Shown: positions 20,392-31,089 of the stretch, piece by piece
Position numbering within the stretch: position 1 is the stretch's first letter
How the letters are laid out: each line of letters begins with the position of its first letter
NCBI GenBank assembly: GCA_047967505.1
Contig: CM106538.1
Length of the DNA stretch: 64,000 bases
Strand: one strand, 5' to 3'
From: Dipteris shenzhenensis
Taxonomy: Eukaryota > Polypodiophyta > Polypodiopsida > Gleicheniales
Translations under genes and position numbers: made by a program
The notes under the pieces: model-generated
Databases searched by the model: none
What the model was told of the DNA's origin: nothing
The model's input: the letters and a program-made list of their open reading frames with translations, nothing else

Positions 20392-23300
20392 ATGGAAGGG
20401 ACGAGTGGAAGCTCGTCCGATGATGCACCAACGCCCGAGAGCATGAAGTGGCTTGCAGAGAGGTTATACTGTCATTGCACTCATTGCAAGCGAGAAGTAC
20501 GACATCAACGTCGTATTATCATGCACCACTTGTGGATGTATGGGGAGGAGCCGGAACCAGTACCCACCATTGGTGTTGCACCTGTTGATGGACCATCGGT
20601 AAGTCAAAGCTATTTAAGTTCGTAGTCTTATTGTATACCAAGAAATAGAAGATCTTATATTTACACGAAATCTTAAAACAGGATGAGAAGGGTGACGAGG
20701 GTACGCATATACCTTCTCACTTTCAGCAAGACTATAGTCTCCCGGAGGATGACGAGGGTATGGTCGACATGATGGATTCCATTTTTAGGGGCACTACATC
20801 CCACGTACACATGATGTCAGAGTCTGAGGTCAAAAAGTGAGAGTTGCAATCAACACAATTGTATGAGGGTGCTAGTATGGGTGGTCGGATACAAGTGTCT
20901 CGGCCTTAATGAGGTTAGCTCTTGCATTAATTTGACTCATTATTTGGATATTGTTTGTTTTGAGAATCATCACTTGGATAGTGTCTTTGTCATAGGTTGC
21001 TCTAGAAGATGTTGCCTGCACCAAATACCATGCCCGCATCAAGAGATGAAGCGAAAAAGATGCTAACAACGGTGGGTATGGATTGTGATACCATCCATGC
21101 TTGCCGTAATGATTGTATTCTCTTTCGTCGTGAGCATGGAGATTTGGCTAGTTGTCCAAAGTGTGGGGAACAATGATATAGAGATGACTTGTAGGGTGAG
21201 CAGATACCAGTAAAGGTCTTGAGACACTTTCCTATCATTGCAAGAATACAACACATGTTCCGATGCAAATCCATAGTAGAGTTGATGACATGGCATGCAT
21301 CTCATCGGTCCACTAATGACACATTGAGGATTCCCGCAGATTGTGCGGCTTGAAAGCACATAGATAATCAGTGGCCGGACTTTACGAGGGAGCCACGCAA
21401 CTTACATCTTGGGCTAGCCATGGATGGCGTGAATCCTTTCGGGTTACGCTCGACATCTTGGTCGACATGGCCCATAGTCATGGTGAATTACAATATCCCA
21501 CCATGGCTAACAATAAAAAAGGGACACCTCATGCTTGCACTACTTGTGCCAGGAAAGTACAAGGCAAAAAACATGGACGTGTACATGGCACCTTTGATAG
21601 AGGAGTTACAGATATTATGGAGAGAAGTGCAGGTCTTTGATATTTCCAGAGCTCCTAGACATACCAATGATATTTTGGTCAGGGGTATCTTGATGTGAAC
21701 CATGCATGACTACCTAGGATATGCAGAGTGCGCAGGTACGTGGTTGTGTCTTTACATGTACAATGAGGGATTATGCTTTTTTGACTCTCTTTCACATGCA
21801 TGTCTTGTACTAACACATTCATGCATGCATGCAGGACTTGTTACAAGTGGATACCATGCTTGTCCTATTTGTGGACCGGCTCTGAAATCGCTTGCATGCT
21901 ACTCCAAACATATGAGGAAAAATGTTTATGAAGGTCATGCTCGATACCTTCCGCTCGACCATCTCGCATGTGGAGGTCAGCTTGATCCACCACCATCATA
22001 TTTGAAGGCAAGTGACTGGATTCAAGCTTGGAGGGCGAATGGAGAGGAACCTCCTCTTGGTATGAAGAGGCTATCGATCTTTCACGAGCTTCTTTATTGG
22101 GGTCAGTTACAAATCAATCATCTCTTGGATCCCATGCATATCTTCAAGAATGTGGGGGCTACTATTTGGGCACACTTGGTTGGTTCCAAGGACTCGAGAG
22201 GAGTGCAAGAAGACTTGCGTGCTATGAATAGGATGTCTCGTTTATGGCCCCAAGTGCATGCTTTGGGAAAAGTTGTCCTCCCGAAAGCAACGTGGATCCT
22301 CTCTACGAGGGAGGAGGCAGTGGTCAAGGCAGACATTGCCTCTTTTCAAACACCGACAGGATACATGCGTTGCTTGAAAGGAGCATTTTCAAAGGACAAT
22401 AAGCTTAGTGGGCTCAAGTCCCATGATTGGCACAAGGTCTTACAGGTATTCTAAGTAGAATTAGTGTACTGATAATCATGATGCATTAGCATAATTATTA
22501 TTATGTTATATTGTTGACATGACTTCATTGTTGCTTTGATAGTTCATCCTCCCAATTACAATAAAAGGGTGCTTACAAGAAGATCTTAGAAATGCTATAT
22601 TCAAGATCTGTGGTATTGTGAGGTATGCTTACTATCAAATCGCATTATGTATTTTCTTCAATTTAAGCTGATTAATCTGTAGACTGATTATGAAAATATC
22701 TTACATGGACATGTGAAATAGGTGGATATCTCAAAAAGAGATCTCTATATCGAGCATCGAGAAGGCTAGGGTGGAATCCATCGAAGCCGTATGCTTGCTT
22801 GAGAAGCACTTTCCTTCGAGCATTATGACAACTCAAGTCCACTTGCTTGTGCACATAGTTGATGAGGTGGCTATAGCAGGTACCGTTCATAGTCGATGGA
22901 TATTTTTTCTCGAGCAGTTTATGAAAACTTTAAAGGGATTTGTAAGACAAAGAGCAAGATCGGAAGCAAGCATGGCAGAGGGATGGCTTGTGCAAGAGTC
23001 ATTAGTATATATCACAGAGTTTCTTGCATCCACGGATCCCGATATGCCACAAGCTTGGCACAACAAGGATGATGATCGCATCGTTGGCGAGGTTCCCCAA
23101 GGAAAAGGGATTGAAAGAAAGATGAGCGAAGAGCAAATGGAGAAATTCAATAAGTTTTGTATCCTCAATAGCCCTGAGATGCAGAAGTGGATTGAGAGAT
23201 ATGAAGTGGCCAAAGCAGAAAGAATAAATGCAAGGACGAGATTCAAAGTAATGTACAGGGGATCACAACCATATCCACAGGATCTGGCTCTTCTCCCTAC

Positions 23301-24410
23301 TCACATGTCACTTGATTGGCTACAACTGGCTCTATGTAAAGCCGAACGTGATGGAGAGACAATAAACGAGCGCGAGCGAGAGTTATCATCTGGATGTATG
23401 GTGCATGTAAGTTTCTTACCTCTTGACGTAATTAACTAATTATTTGTGGCAACATATGCTATAAAATAGATGCATCTTCATTGTTTTAATGATGCTCTTT
23501 TATAGTACAAAAAGTACAGTGCATTCTGGTCATATGGATGACATTTTTGCGTGGAACGCATCGATTCAAAGAGAGTCATGTATGATTGTGGAGTCATGGC
23601 TAACTTCACACAAGATAGCCGAGCAAGTGCTTCGGATACCAATCTTCTCTCCTCATAGTTGGATTATTGTGGAACCATACGCGACATCTATGAAATTGAT
23701 TTCAGACGATTTACTATTTTCATTCTTGATGTAAAATGGTTTAGAACTACTTACAACGGTCCCCATGTGACAGTGAGAAAAGATAGTAGCAGTCTCTTTG
23801 CAATAGACTCCACCAAACATTGGACTGATGAAAGTGATACTTTTGTTCTTCCTGAGCACTATGAGTAGGTGCATGCTAATGATTTAATTAGTCAAAGCTT
23901 TCATTTTTAAAGTTCATTGATACATGTACTTGAGCATAATTTCATAGATATAATTGACGACATTTGGCACCCATCTTCAATATAGGTGGTTTTTCATCCG
24001 GACCGTTCTGATCCAAGATGGTGGTACGTGATCCAAGTTGCACCACAAAGTAAAAAAGTTTTGAAGATCGAGATGTGGATATGGAGATGCCACTACCAAT
24101 GCCGAATCCAATTGATGAATCTAGTGAAGAAGATGTAGATCACCATATCAGCCAAGAGGAATATGCGCATAATGACATCGCATAGGAGGAAGATGGAGAT
24201 CACGATATTGAGGAATTAGAAGACAACAATCATCAAGAATCACCACACTTTATTGAAGAAGATGATCAAATACTTTTAGGTGAATGTACGATGCTAGAGT
24301 ACGATGATGATATAGGAGATCAACTCGGTATAGAGTTGGAGATAGACTTGTTTGGCGCCTTAGACTTGGCTCAAGATGAAATAGTTGATGTAAATGCTCT
24401 AAATTGATTT
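20392..24410 (+). pseudogene. TNP2-type CACTA transposase, element A copy 1
   Basis: Exon 1 (20392-20598) encodes MEGTSGSSSDDAPTPE and a CHCTHCKREV zinc-ribbon-like motif. It ends at a clear donor (GGTAAGT), and exon 2 follows from 20682 after AACAG. The TNP2 core shows HACRNDCILFRREH, CPKCGEQ, KVLRHFPIIARIQHMF, MDGVNPFGL, HDYLGYAECAG and LLDPMHIFKNV. A DUF4218-like segment (22771-23420, VHLLVHIVDEVAIAGTVHSR) and a DUF4216-like segment near 23660-23870 (DVKWFR) come next, then an acidic tail to about 24410. In-frame stops lie at 20838 (TGA), 21174 (TGA) and 21192 (TAG), and about 50 bases are missing relative to copy 2 near 20876. This would be the strand-cutting and joining enzyme of the element, but it is not functional as read. 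Confidence 0.85.
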
Positions 24411-24582
24411 TTCTCATCTCAAACTTGGACATGAATATATGAGCTTCAAAGGCTTGATGTACATGCTCTCATTTTTTTATTCTCTATGAGCTCAAACATG
24501 TATGAAAATTTAAAAAATTTGTCATTGGAAAAAACTAACTTTTAAGGCCTATATAAAAAAAAAAACCTCTCAAGAAAAACGT

Positions 24583-24793
24583 CGCTATAAAATTATATAT
24601 CAGTGTCGCTATATAGCGACACTTAAAAGTCGCTATATAGCGACCTTTATAATAGTCGCTATATAGCGACTTTTAGCAAGAGTCGCTATATAGCGACACT
24701 TTAGGAAACCCGCTTTTCATACCGACGATTAACACTAAGCGAGCGCTAAACATCGGTACGTAAATGTCGCAATAGGATCCGTGTGTAGTAGTG
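24583..24793. repeat. Right subterminal repeats and terminus of CACTA A
   Basis: Five CGCTATATAGCGAC-type units lie between 24583 and 24715. A unique stretch with CGGTACGTAAATGTCGCAAT follows, and then the terminus GTGTGTAGTAGTG at 24793. Flanking sequence (ATATAATATTG) follows directly. A matching left terminus with a 3-bp duplication was not found, so the insertion site cannot be read. Confidence 0.75.
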
Positions 24794-24934
24794 ATATAAT
24801 ATTGTTATAGTTAAGATATGATACTTTGTGGCTATTATGTGTAGAATATAAAGATGTTTATTTATGAAATGTGACTTATAATGCAACCTGCTAGGCTAAC
24901 CACTCTTGTTAATTGATAAATTAATCTTGCGAAA

Positions 24935-25170
24935 ATGTGACACCCATGCCGACGCTAAATATGATGAATTTTTTTTAAATGAGTGGAAAGTGTCGGAAAG
25001 TCTATCACTATGGACGTAGCAAAGAAATCATCGGTATGGGTGTCGGTGTCACATTCGGTAAAATATATCCAACAATGTCAGTATGGGCATTGGTGTAAGC
25101 ATCAATATATACCAACACTGTAGTCTGGGTATAAGCATCGGTATATACCAATGTTTTTATGGAAGCTAAA
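24935..25170. repeat. Small palindromic repeats (GTGACACCCATGCCGAC / CGGTATATACC)
   Basis: GTGACACCCATGCCGAC near 24938 is answered by its near reverse complement GTCGG(T)GTCAC, preceded by GGTATGG, near 25035. Then GCATCGGTATATACCAATG and two relatives occur at 25100-25165. They look like the subterminal motifs of another small DNA transposon. No gene was seen from 24794 to 25460 apart from these. Confidence 0.5.
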
Positions 25171-25469
25171 TAAAAACTATGTGGGGCAGGATGTTTCAGT
25201 CCCATCGTGCCCCACATAAATTTTTTTCCATTAAAATCACGATGAAATGCGATGATGCGATACAAATGTGAAGCTGTACGTTACAATTTTGCAATGAAAG
25301 TCTACAAAGTAATGTCAACATGGTACAAAATGGCAAATCCACTGGAGTAATACGCTAATGCGCTACAAAATAGCAAAAGTACCGAACTCCAAAATGGCAA
25401 ATCCGCCGAGTCACGCAATCTACTACAAAATGGTAGTAGTGCCAAAATATTGAACCTAGTAAATCTTGT

Positions 25470-26200
25470 CCTATCCTATTCCTTGTCCTGCTCGTCCTTC
25501 TCACTCTCCTAGCCCTTGGTTTCTAGTCTACGTGCAGCCTCCTCTCCCTCTGTCTCTCTGTGTGTGCCATGCCCGATCCCTTGCCCTCCTCTACTGTGTA
25601 CCAAGCAGTTTGTTCCTTAGATCCTGTTTCTCCATCTGGATCTCCAAATGGGTCGGACATGCCTCCCTAAGAATGAAACAAGTTAGAAAAACTAAGAGCG
25701 TTGATTGTAAGCCAATGGTGATAGTCAAATGATAACGAAGAGGAATAGGGTATACTCACATGATGTACCGCCCTCGGAGGGGTCACTCATCATATGTAAC
25801 CCTATCACGTGAGTTCAACAGAAGGATTTTTTTAATTTCTAAAATTTACAGAAATAAATATACATAAGGGACTATTTAAAATAGTTTTGGAAAAAATTTA
25901 CAGATTTGTATAGAAAAGGGGTACATTTTATTAATGAAATTTTTTACAGATAAGGGACTTTAAATATAGGCCTTGAACGCACGTGATATAGAGGGTTTAT
26001 ACATAGTGACCCCCCCGAGGTACCGCCACCCTTTCCCAATCGATGTGGAGTCCTTCTCTCTCCTTCTCCTTAAACCATGCCCTGACTCCAATCATGAAGG
26101 CCCTTCTGTACTCTTCATTGTCTAGAGGGCTTCCAATTGTCGATTCCTGTGGATCCAAATTGAATTAGCTATATATGAATGACAAGACATTTGAAACTCA
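25470..26200 (-). other. Possible accessory-gene remnant interrupted by a MITE
   Basis: Read on minus, the parts around the MITE give charged fragments such as GSPLDNEEYRRAFMIGVRAW and an arginine-rich piece. They could be the C-terminal end of a CACTA accessory gene on minus. The fit is weak and I do not recognise a domain. A target duplication on both sides of the MITE shows that the flanks were contiguous before its insertion. Confidence 0.25.
25773..26019. mobile_element. MITE copy 2, 8-bp target duplication GTACCGCC
   Basis: A 247-bp copy of the MITE at 16979. The left end is CTCGGAGGGGTCACT (one change) and the right end AGTGACCCCCCCGAG. GTACCGCC flanks it at 25765-25772 and 26020-26027. 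Confidence 0.9.
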
Positions 26201-26234
26201 AATTCAATTTACTAAAACTATGAAAAGGGATCAA

Positions 26235-26410
26235 TGTTTGCTTGGATGTAGCCAATCATGGAACTATTTTTGGGGCCATGACGCGATGCGCTCCTGGGTG
26301 AATATTTGAATTTTGCATGGACCCGCGCTCTCGTCGAAAATTTTCTCAATGTCATAAAGGTGCACTGGAGTAATAATGAGGCACAATCTATTAGTTTAGA
26401 ACACCGCGTA
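26235..26410. repeat. Inverted repeat partner 2 (mate at 12478-12680)
   Basis: This is the reverse-complement relative of 12478-12680. Just downstream, phrases of the kind GTGTAATAATGAGACACAATCTATCATTCTGA recur near 26590 and 26715, so the unit also repeats locally. Confidence 0.6.
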
Positions 26411-26559
26411 GCTCAACACACGGCATCTCTACATTACTTTGCATAGCGCAATCTTTGGCCTACACCACCTAATCATTTATCATCGCGTAGCCTTTTGTTG
26501 CAGAGCTTTGCCACCTGTCACTAGGCACTCACCCATGTAGAACATTAAAATTGAAGGTT

Positions 26560-27960
26560 GGCTTGGATCGACCACTACGTTGGTTATTGGTGTAATAATT
26601 AGATGCAATCTATCATTCTGAACACCACCAGTCATCGTGAAGCCTTTTGCCGCATCTTCGCCCGCAGCCCATGCAAGTCATAGGTTTGCTTAAACAAACC
26701 ATCGCACTAGTTTTTGGTGTAATAATGAGACACAATCTATCATTCTGAGCATTGTCTCAATGTAGTTTGATGACCTATCATCACCCAGAATTCAAGGTTG
26801 TCTTGGAGAGACCACCACACTGGCTCTTAGATTTATAGCTCTGTTACCTATTTTCACGTATTACAGGAGGAGGTCTATGATGAACAGTGTGCTAGCAAAT
26901 ACAAGGAGCTCTATGAAAGCCACCGCACTGGTCCTTTGATTTATAAATTTGTGTAACAAGGAAAATGTATTCTGTTGTGCAACCAAGCAAAATGCAATTG
27001 ACGATATGGCCCTTGAGGGGTCCCCTCTAGGGGCAAGGGCCATATCGACATGCCATTTCTGTTGTGCAACCAAGCAAAATGCAATTGACGATATGGCCCT
27101 TGAGGGGTCCCCTCTAGGGGCAAGGGCCATATCGACATGCCATTTCTCTCTAGTGGCATCCTGGATATTGTGAGGATATTGTATAATGCACATCGATCCT
27201 TGCCCCTAGAGGGGACCGCTCAACGTCCATATTGTTAATTGCATTTTCAAAAAGCTTAATTGCATTTCCAAATGCCACGTTATATATATATTATAAAGTT
27301 TGAGCCACCGTGGTGGCTGGAGCTCGGGGTTCCATCCAAATTAATTGCAGGCCACTGTGGTGGAATCCCCCAAATGGGTTGGTAATCATCAAGAAGATGC
27401 CATGTGGTGCCACTCTAGTGGCTGGTAATTAACTATGAGCCCGATGGAATCTTAGCCATGATAGAAGTGGCTGATGAGAGCCACCATCACCGGGTAATCC
27501 CCACAAATGTAAATCATTAAGCTCTAATCATGCACTCTAGTTCTCTACTGAGCTTATGAGCCTGGTGACTGGTAATTTTTACTACACTTGTAGTGATCAT
27601 GCATGCTTAAGCATCGTGGTGGGTGAGTAGTGGCATGGTGGAATCATAGTAGCCACGGCAGACATGGATGATGATAGCCACCACCACCATCGGGTAGTAA
27701 TTCCCATAAAAGTAAATCATGAAGCCAAATCACCTCTTATCCCTCATTACCATCCACTCTAGTAGCACTCGTAGTAATCATGCATAAAAGCCCGGTGGTG
27801 GTAATTGGAAGCTAAGTAATTGCGGGCCACTATGGTGGCTAGTAATTAACTACCGGCCTGGTGGGTCTTATCTGCCACCATAGATGTGGTTCGGAATCTT
27901 AGATGCCACCACCCCTAATCATTCATTACCATGCAAGTCAGTACTACAGCTGTGGCTCTC
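26560..27960. repeat. Cluster of ACCAC..GTGG palindromic motifs
   Basis: Units such as CGACCACTACGTTGGTTATT, AGACCACCACACTGGCTC, GAGCCACCGTGGTGGCTGG and GGCCACTATGGTGGCTAG recur at irregular spacing. They resemble the palindromes around 10-12 kb, which suggests one family of subterminal motifs. No gene is seen in this stretch apart from the perfect 87-bp tandem. Confidence 0.55.
26974..27147 (+). repeat. Perfect tandem duplication, 2 x 87 bp
   Basis: 26974-27060 and 27061-27147 are identical as read. Each contains an inverted repeat, ATATGGCCCTTG and CAAGGGCCATAT, around a GGGGTCCCC-type core. A partial, inverted echo (CTTGCCCCTAGAGGGGACC) lies at about 27200. Confidence 0.95.
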
Positions 27961-28044
27961 ACCTTGATAGTAGTTGGGCTACAACCACCATAGTGGCTCT
28001 CACCTTGATAGTGAAGTCGGGCTACAAACTGCTATTCCATTCCC

Positions 28045-28275
28045 TTAACCGTTTTGGCTTCTATCCCTCTCGAACGTTTTGTTCTCCCTTGCAATCTCAA
28101 GCCTCCACTATTACATTTCCTTAATAGCTTCATCTTCTATCCCTCTTGACCATTTCTTTCTCCCTTGCAATCGGACTGCAAACTCAAGCCTCCACTATTC
28201 AATTTCCTTCACTGTTTCATCTTCTATCCCTCTTGACCATTTCTATCTCCCTTGCACTCTTCTTGCAACTTCTAT
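28045..28275 (+). repeat. Tandem repeat of about 85 bp (TTCATCTTCTATCCCTCTTG units)
   Basis: Between two and three imperfect copies of a pyrimidine-rich unit contain TCCCTTGCAATC, CAAGCCTCCACTATT and ATCCCTCTTGACCATTTC. It lies directly upstream of the pseudogene at 28287 and may be its leader or promoter. Confidence 0.65.
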
Positions 28276-29033
28276 CTCCTCTCGTAATGGACCCTGCACA
28301 ATCCGGGAGCTCCTCACACAATCTTTCCTCCCCCTCTAAAGCATAGTACGAGAGCCCCTCCTCCCCTGATCTTGAAATCGTGACATATGGGAGCTCCTCT
28401 CTTGCTCTTCAGAAGACCAATTTGGATGCTCTCCAAAACTTCACCAGGTTGGTACAAGTGGTGAACATGAAGGAGGGGTAACTAGTCTGTCAAGGTTAGA
28501 AGCTTACCATCAATGAAATCGTGACTAAAAATGCTCTAGGAGTTTTTGGAGGCAAATTGTAAGCACACTTTTTCAAGAAGCAGTGGAAGAGACAGGATAT
28601 TCTAGATGTATCCCAATGCTCACATTAGTAAAGATGGTGGAGTCAAGATTTCGAGCTTGCCAACAGACCTCCAAGATGTGCTGAAGAAGACCATTCACTT
28701 ATTTCCTGATACAAGAGGAACCTGCAAGTTCTGGTAGGTTCAAGAAGTAGTAGAGCAATTGAAAGGATGTGCTATATCTTTCTCAAGGGCGATCTCCAAA
28801 AGCATGTTAACCAACCTGAAGAACTGTGTGGATGGTTAAACCCAATTGTCATCTTAGCCTACTGGAGTTGCAATGCAACTGATGGCATCTACCCTCAAAA
28901 GGATTTTTTAGCAATACAATAAGCAGAGAAAGCCACCGATGCAGCAAAGGCAGCGCAACTTGAGAAAAGTCTCAGGGAAGGTGCAGAAGCCAAGGTAGAG
29001 GAGGCACAAGTGAGGGCCTTGCAAGCATAAGAG

Positions 29034-29280
29034 CTCAGGGGGGTCACTCATCATATGTAACCCTATCACGTGAGTTCAACAGAAGGATATTTTTTATTCC
29101 TAAAATTTACAGAAATAAATATACATAAGGGACTATTTAAAATAGTTTTGGAAAAAATTTACAGATTTGTATAGAAAAGGGTTACATTTTATTAATGAAA
29201 AATTTTACAGATAAGGGATTTTAAATATAGGCCTTGAACGCACGTGATATAGAGGGTTTATACATAATGACTCCCCCAAG
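29034..29280. mobile_element. MITE copy 3, 8-bp target duplication CATAAGAG
   Basis: A 247-bp copy with ends CTCAGGGGGGTCACT and AATGACTCCCCCAAG. CATAAGAG occurs at 29026-29033 and 29281-29288. It interrupts the coiled-coil reading frame of the surrounding pseudogene. Confidence 0.9.
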
Positions 29281-29913
29281 CATAAGAGCAACCCGAGGCC
29301 ACTACAAAATTGGTCAACATCGAAAGGCATAGAAGAGAAGAAGCACAGAAGCGCATGAAGGACCTCCAATATAGGCTTGAAGAAACGAGAAATGATGGAG
29401 ACATCGCAGACAAGGAGCTAGAAAAGATGTGAAAGGACCTTGAAGATCAGAGAGCTGAAAAGGAGGGTCCTTACAAATGGCTCTGCAACATGCAGAACAC
29501 ATTGAACATTGAAAAAGATCAGATGATGGAGGAGCTAAAAAGGGAGAATGTAGAAACCAGAAAGGTGATGCAAGAACTACGAGAGAGCTTCAAGGCCAGG
29601 AAGGATGGGGTAGAGATCAGCCAGGGTGGAGAAGACAAAATATTCAGTTCACAAATAAATGGACAAAGTCAAAGATTGTTGTTATACTTGCCAATAAAAG
29701 ATCTTCGCTTAAGAGGCATGCACTAGCCGAGATTGCCAAGAGAGACGAAATTCAACACCAAGGGGCCAGCCCCACACCGCTCATAAGCATGAGTGGAAGA
29801 AAGCAATGAAGGCATCTAAGGCAGACCCTAGTTTGTAGCACGTGGAGGGACAAAGGATCCAAATGGAGCAATATGGAAACATGCATTTTGGAGAAGGGCA
29901 TGTTGAATCATGG

Positions 29914-30155
29914 CTCGGGGGGGTCACTCATCATATGTAACCCTATCACGTGAGTTCAACAGAAGGATATTTTTTGTTTCTAAAATTTATAGAAATAAAT
30001 ATACATAAGGGACTATTTAAAATAGTTTTGGAATTTACAGATTTGTATAGAAAAGGGGTACATTTTATTAATGAAAAATTTACAGATAAGGGATTTAAAA
30101 ATAGGCCTTGAACGCACATGGTATAGAGGGTTTATATATAGTGACCCCCCCAAAG
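29914..30155. mobile_element. MITE copy 4, 8-bp target duplication AATCATGG
   Basis: A 242-bp copy. Ends are CTCGGGGGGGTCACT and AGTGACCCCCCCAAAG, with a small internal deletion near the AAAATTTACAG phrase. AATCATGG occurs at 29906-29913 and 30156-30163. Confidence 0.88.
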
Positions 30156-30924
30156 AATCATGGGAGGCCCAATTTATAAGTATCGATCTTAAATTATATT
30201 GTGTTTATGTGGTTTATTAGGAGGTTGTTTCTTTGTACTAATTACATGGAGGCACTTCTATGATGAGGGGTTGATTACTAAGGAGTAGTATATATGGGCT
30301 ATTGGAGCCCTCCCCCAAGTATTTAAACGTACTTAAATAATGTCAATATTGTAAATAAGGATTTTTTTTTTTCATACATTGATACATGTTGTCCCTCATT
30401 TACAGGCCCCTAGGGATATTCAGGAGGAAGAAGGCCAGGATATTGAGGAGAAAGAAGGTGATGAAGAAGACAATGAAGAAGGGAGCGAGGATGCGACTGA
30501 CTTAGATTAGTCATAGAAGTAGTGCTAGCTACTCCTTTTGTACTTGAAGCAATTGTCTTGGCTTCGTGCCCCTCTTGTATATACACTCCTCTTACTTTTT
30601 GTACTTGAAGCCATAGTTGGCTTCGTGCTATATGTACATACAAGCACTTTTTGGGCTATGAATTAATATACACTCCTTTTATTTTTTTGGCTTTCAATTT
30701 CCTTGTGCAATGTTCTATCAATGAATGCCTTGTGAACTAAGCCTTTGGAGTTGTAATGTTTTATTCAGAATTGTAATCATCAACTATAGACGTGCTTGGA
30801 ATCGTGCTATTTAAAATGCAGTTGGCTGTAAGAATTGAATTGCACACTCTGGAAATGGGATTCTTGTAACCATACAGCATTCTGTTTAACCACACAAAAT
30901 TCTTCTTTTTTTTTTTAATTCTGC

Positions 30925-31064
30925 AGGGCATCTATAAGCATGTCTACGAATGCATCTTTCTACTTTTTTTAAATTTTTATAGAGCGTCTAATAGCGCATC
31001 TATATGCGCGTTTGTTAAAGAAATGTGTCTATGTGTGCATCTATGGATGCTCTATGTTGTTGTG
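30925..31064. repeat. Right subterminal repeats and terminus of CACTA C
   Basis: GCGTCTAATAGCGCATCTATATGCGCG and related units match the motif family of element B. The stretch ends in TGTTGTTGTG at 31064, the exact inverse of the first ten bases of element B at 4260. This supplies the right end that element B lacks. Confidence 0.7.
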
Positions 31065-31089
31065 GAGGAAGAAATCCAACAAAGGCTCA

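Larger units (their letters stand above)
15494..24793. mobile_element. CACTA (En/Spm-like) element A, copy 1
   Basis: The right end is fixed by GTGTGTAGTAGTG at 24781-24793, the reverse complement of a CACTACTACACAC terminus. Inside are an accessory gene on minus (15.5-16.96 kb), a MITE, a polypurine tract, a palindromic minisatellite, CGCTATATAGCGAC repeats, a TNP2-type transposase on plus (20.39-24.41 kb) and a second block of the same repeats next to the right end. Most of the left two thirds is repeated at 35.5-39.34 kb as copy 2. I could not find the left terminus, so 15494 is only the limit of what I can assign. Stops in both genes make it defective. Confidence 0.75.
28287..30510 (+). 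pseudogene. Coiled-coil CACTA accessory gene remnant (element C), cut by two MITEs
   Basis: It opens with MDPAQSGSSSHNLSSPSKA and stop, then continues in frame with SPDLEIVTYGSSS and QKTNLDALQNFTRLVQVV. A coiled-coil block (KAAQLEKSLREGAEAKVEEA) runs to 29033, is broken by MITE 3, and resumes with RHRREEAQKRMKDLQYRLEE up to 29640. From 29650 the text KWTKSKIVVILANKRSSLKR matches the accessory protein of element B. MITE 4 breaks it again at 29914. After an intron-like stretch, an acidic tail (30406-30510, DIEEKEGDEEDNEEGSEDAT) ends in TAG. The order suggests one gene of the B family whose N-terminal part is not seen in element B. Stops are numerous. Confidence 0.5.

Noticed and set aside
24781-24793. 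A paired left terminus CACTACTACACAC for CACTA A between 12.4 and 15.5 kb
   Set aside because: I looked for CACTACTAC on plus in this range and found none, so the left border is left open.
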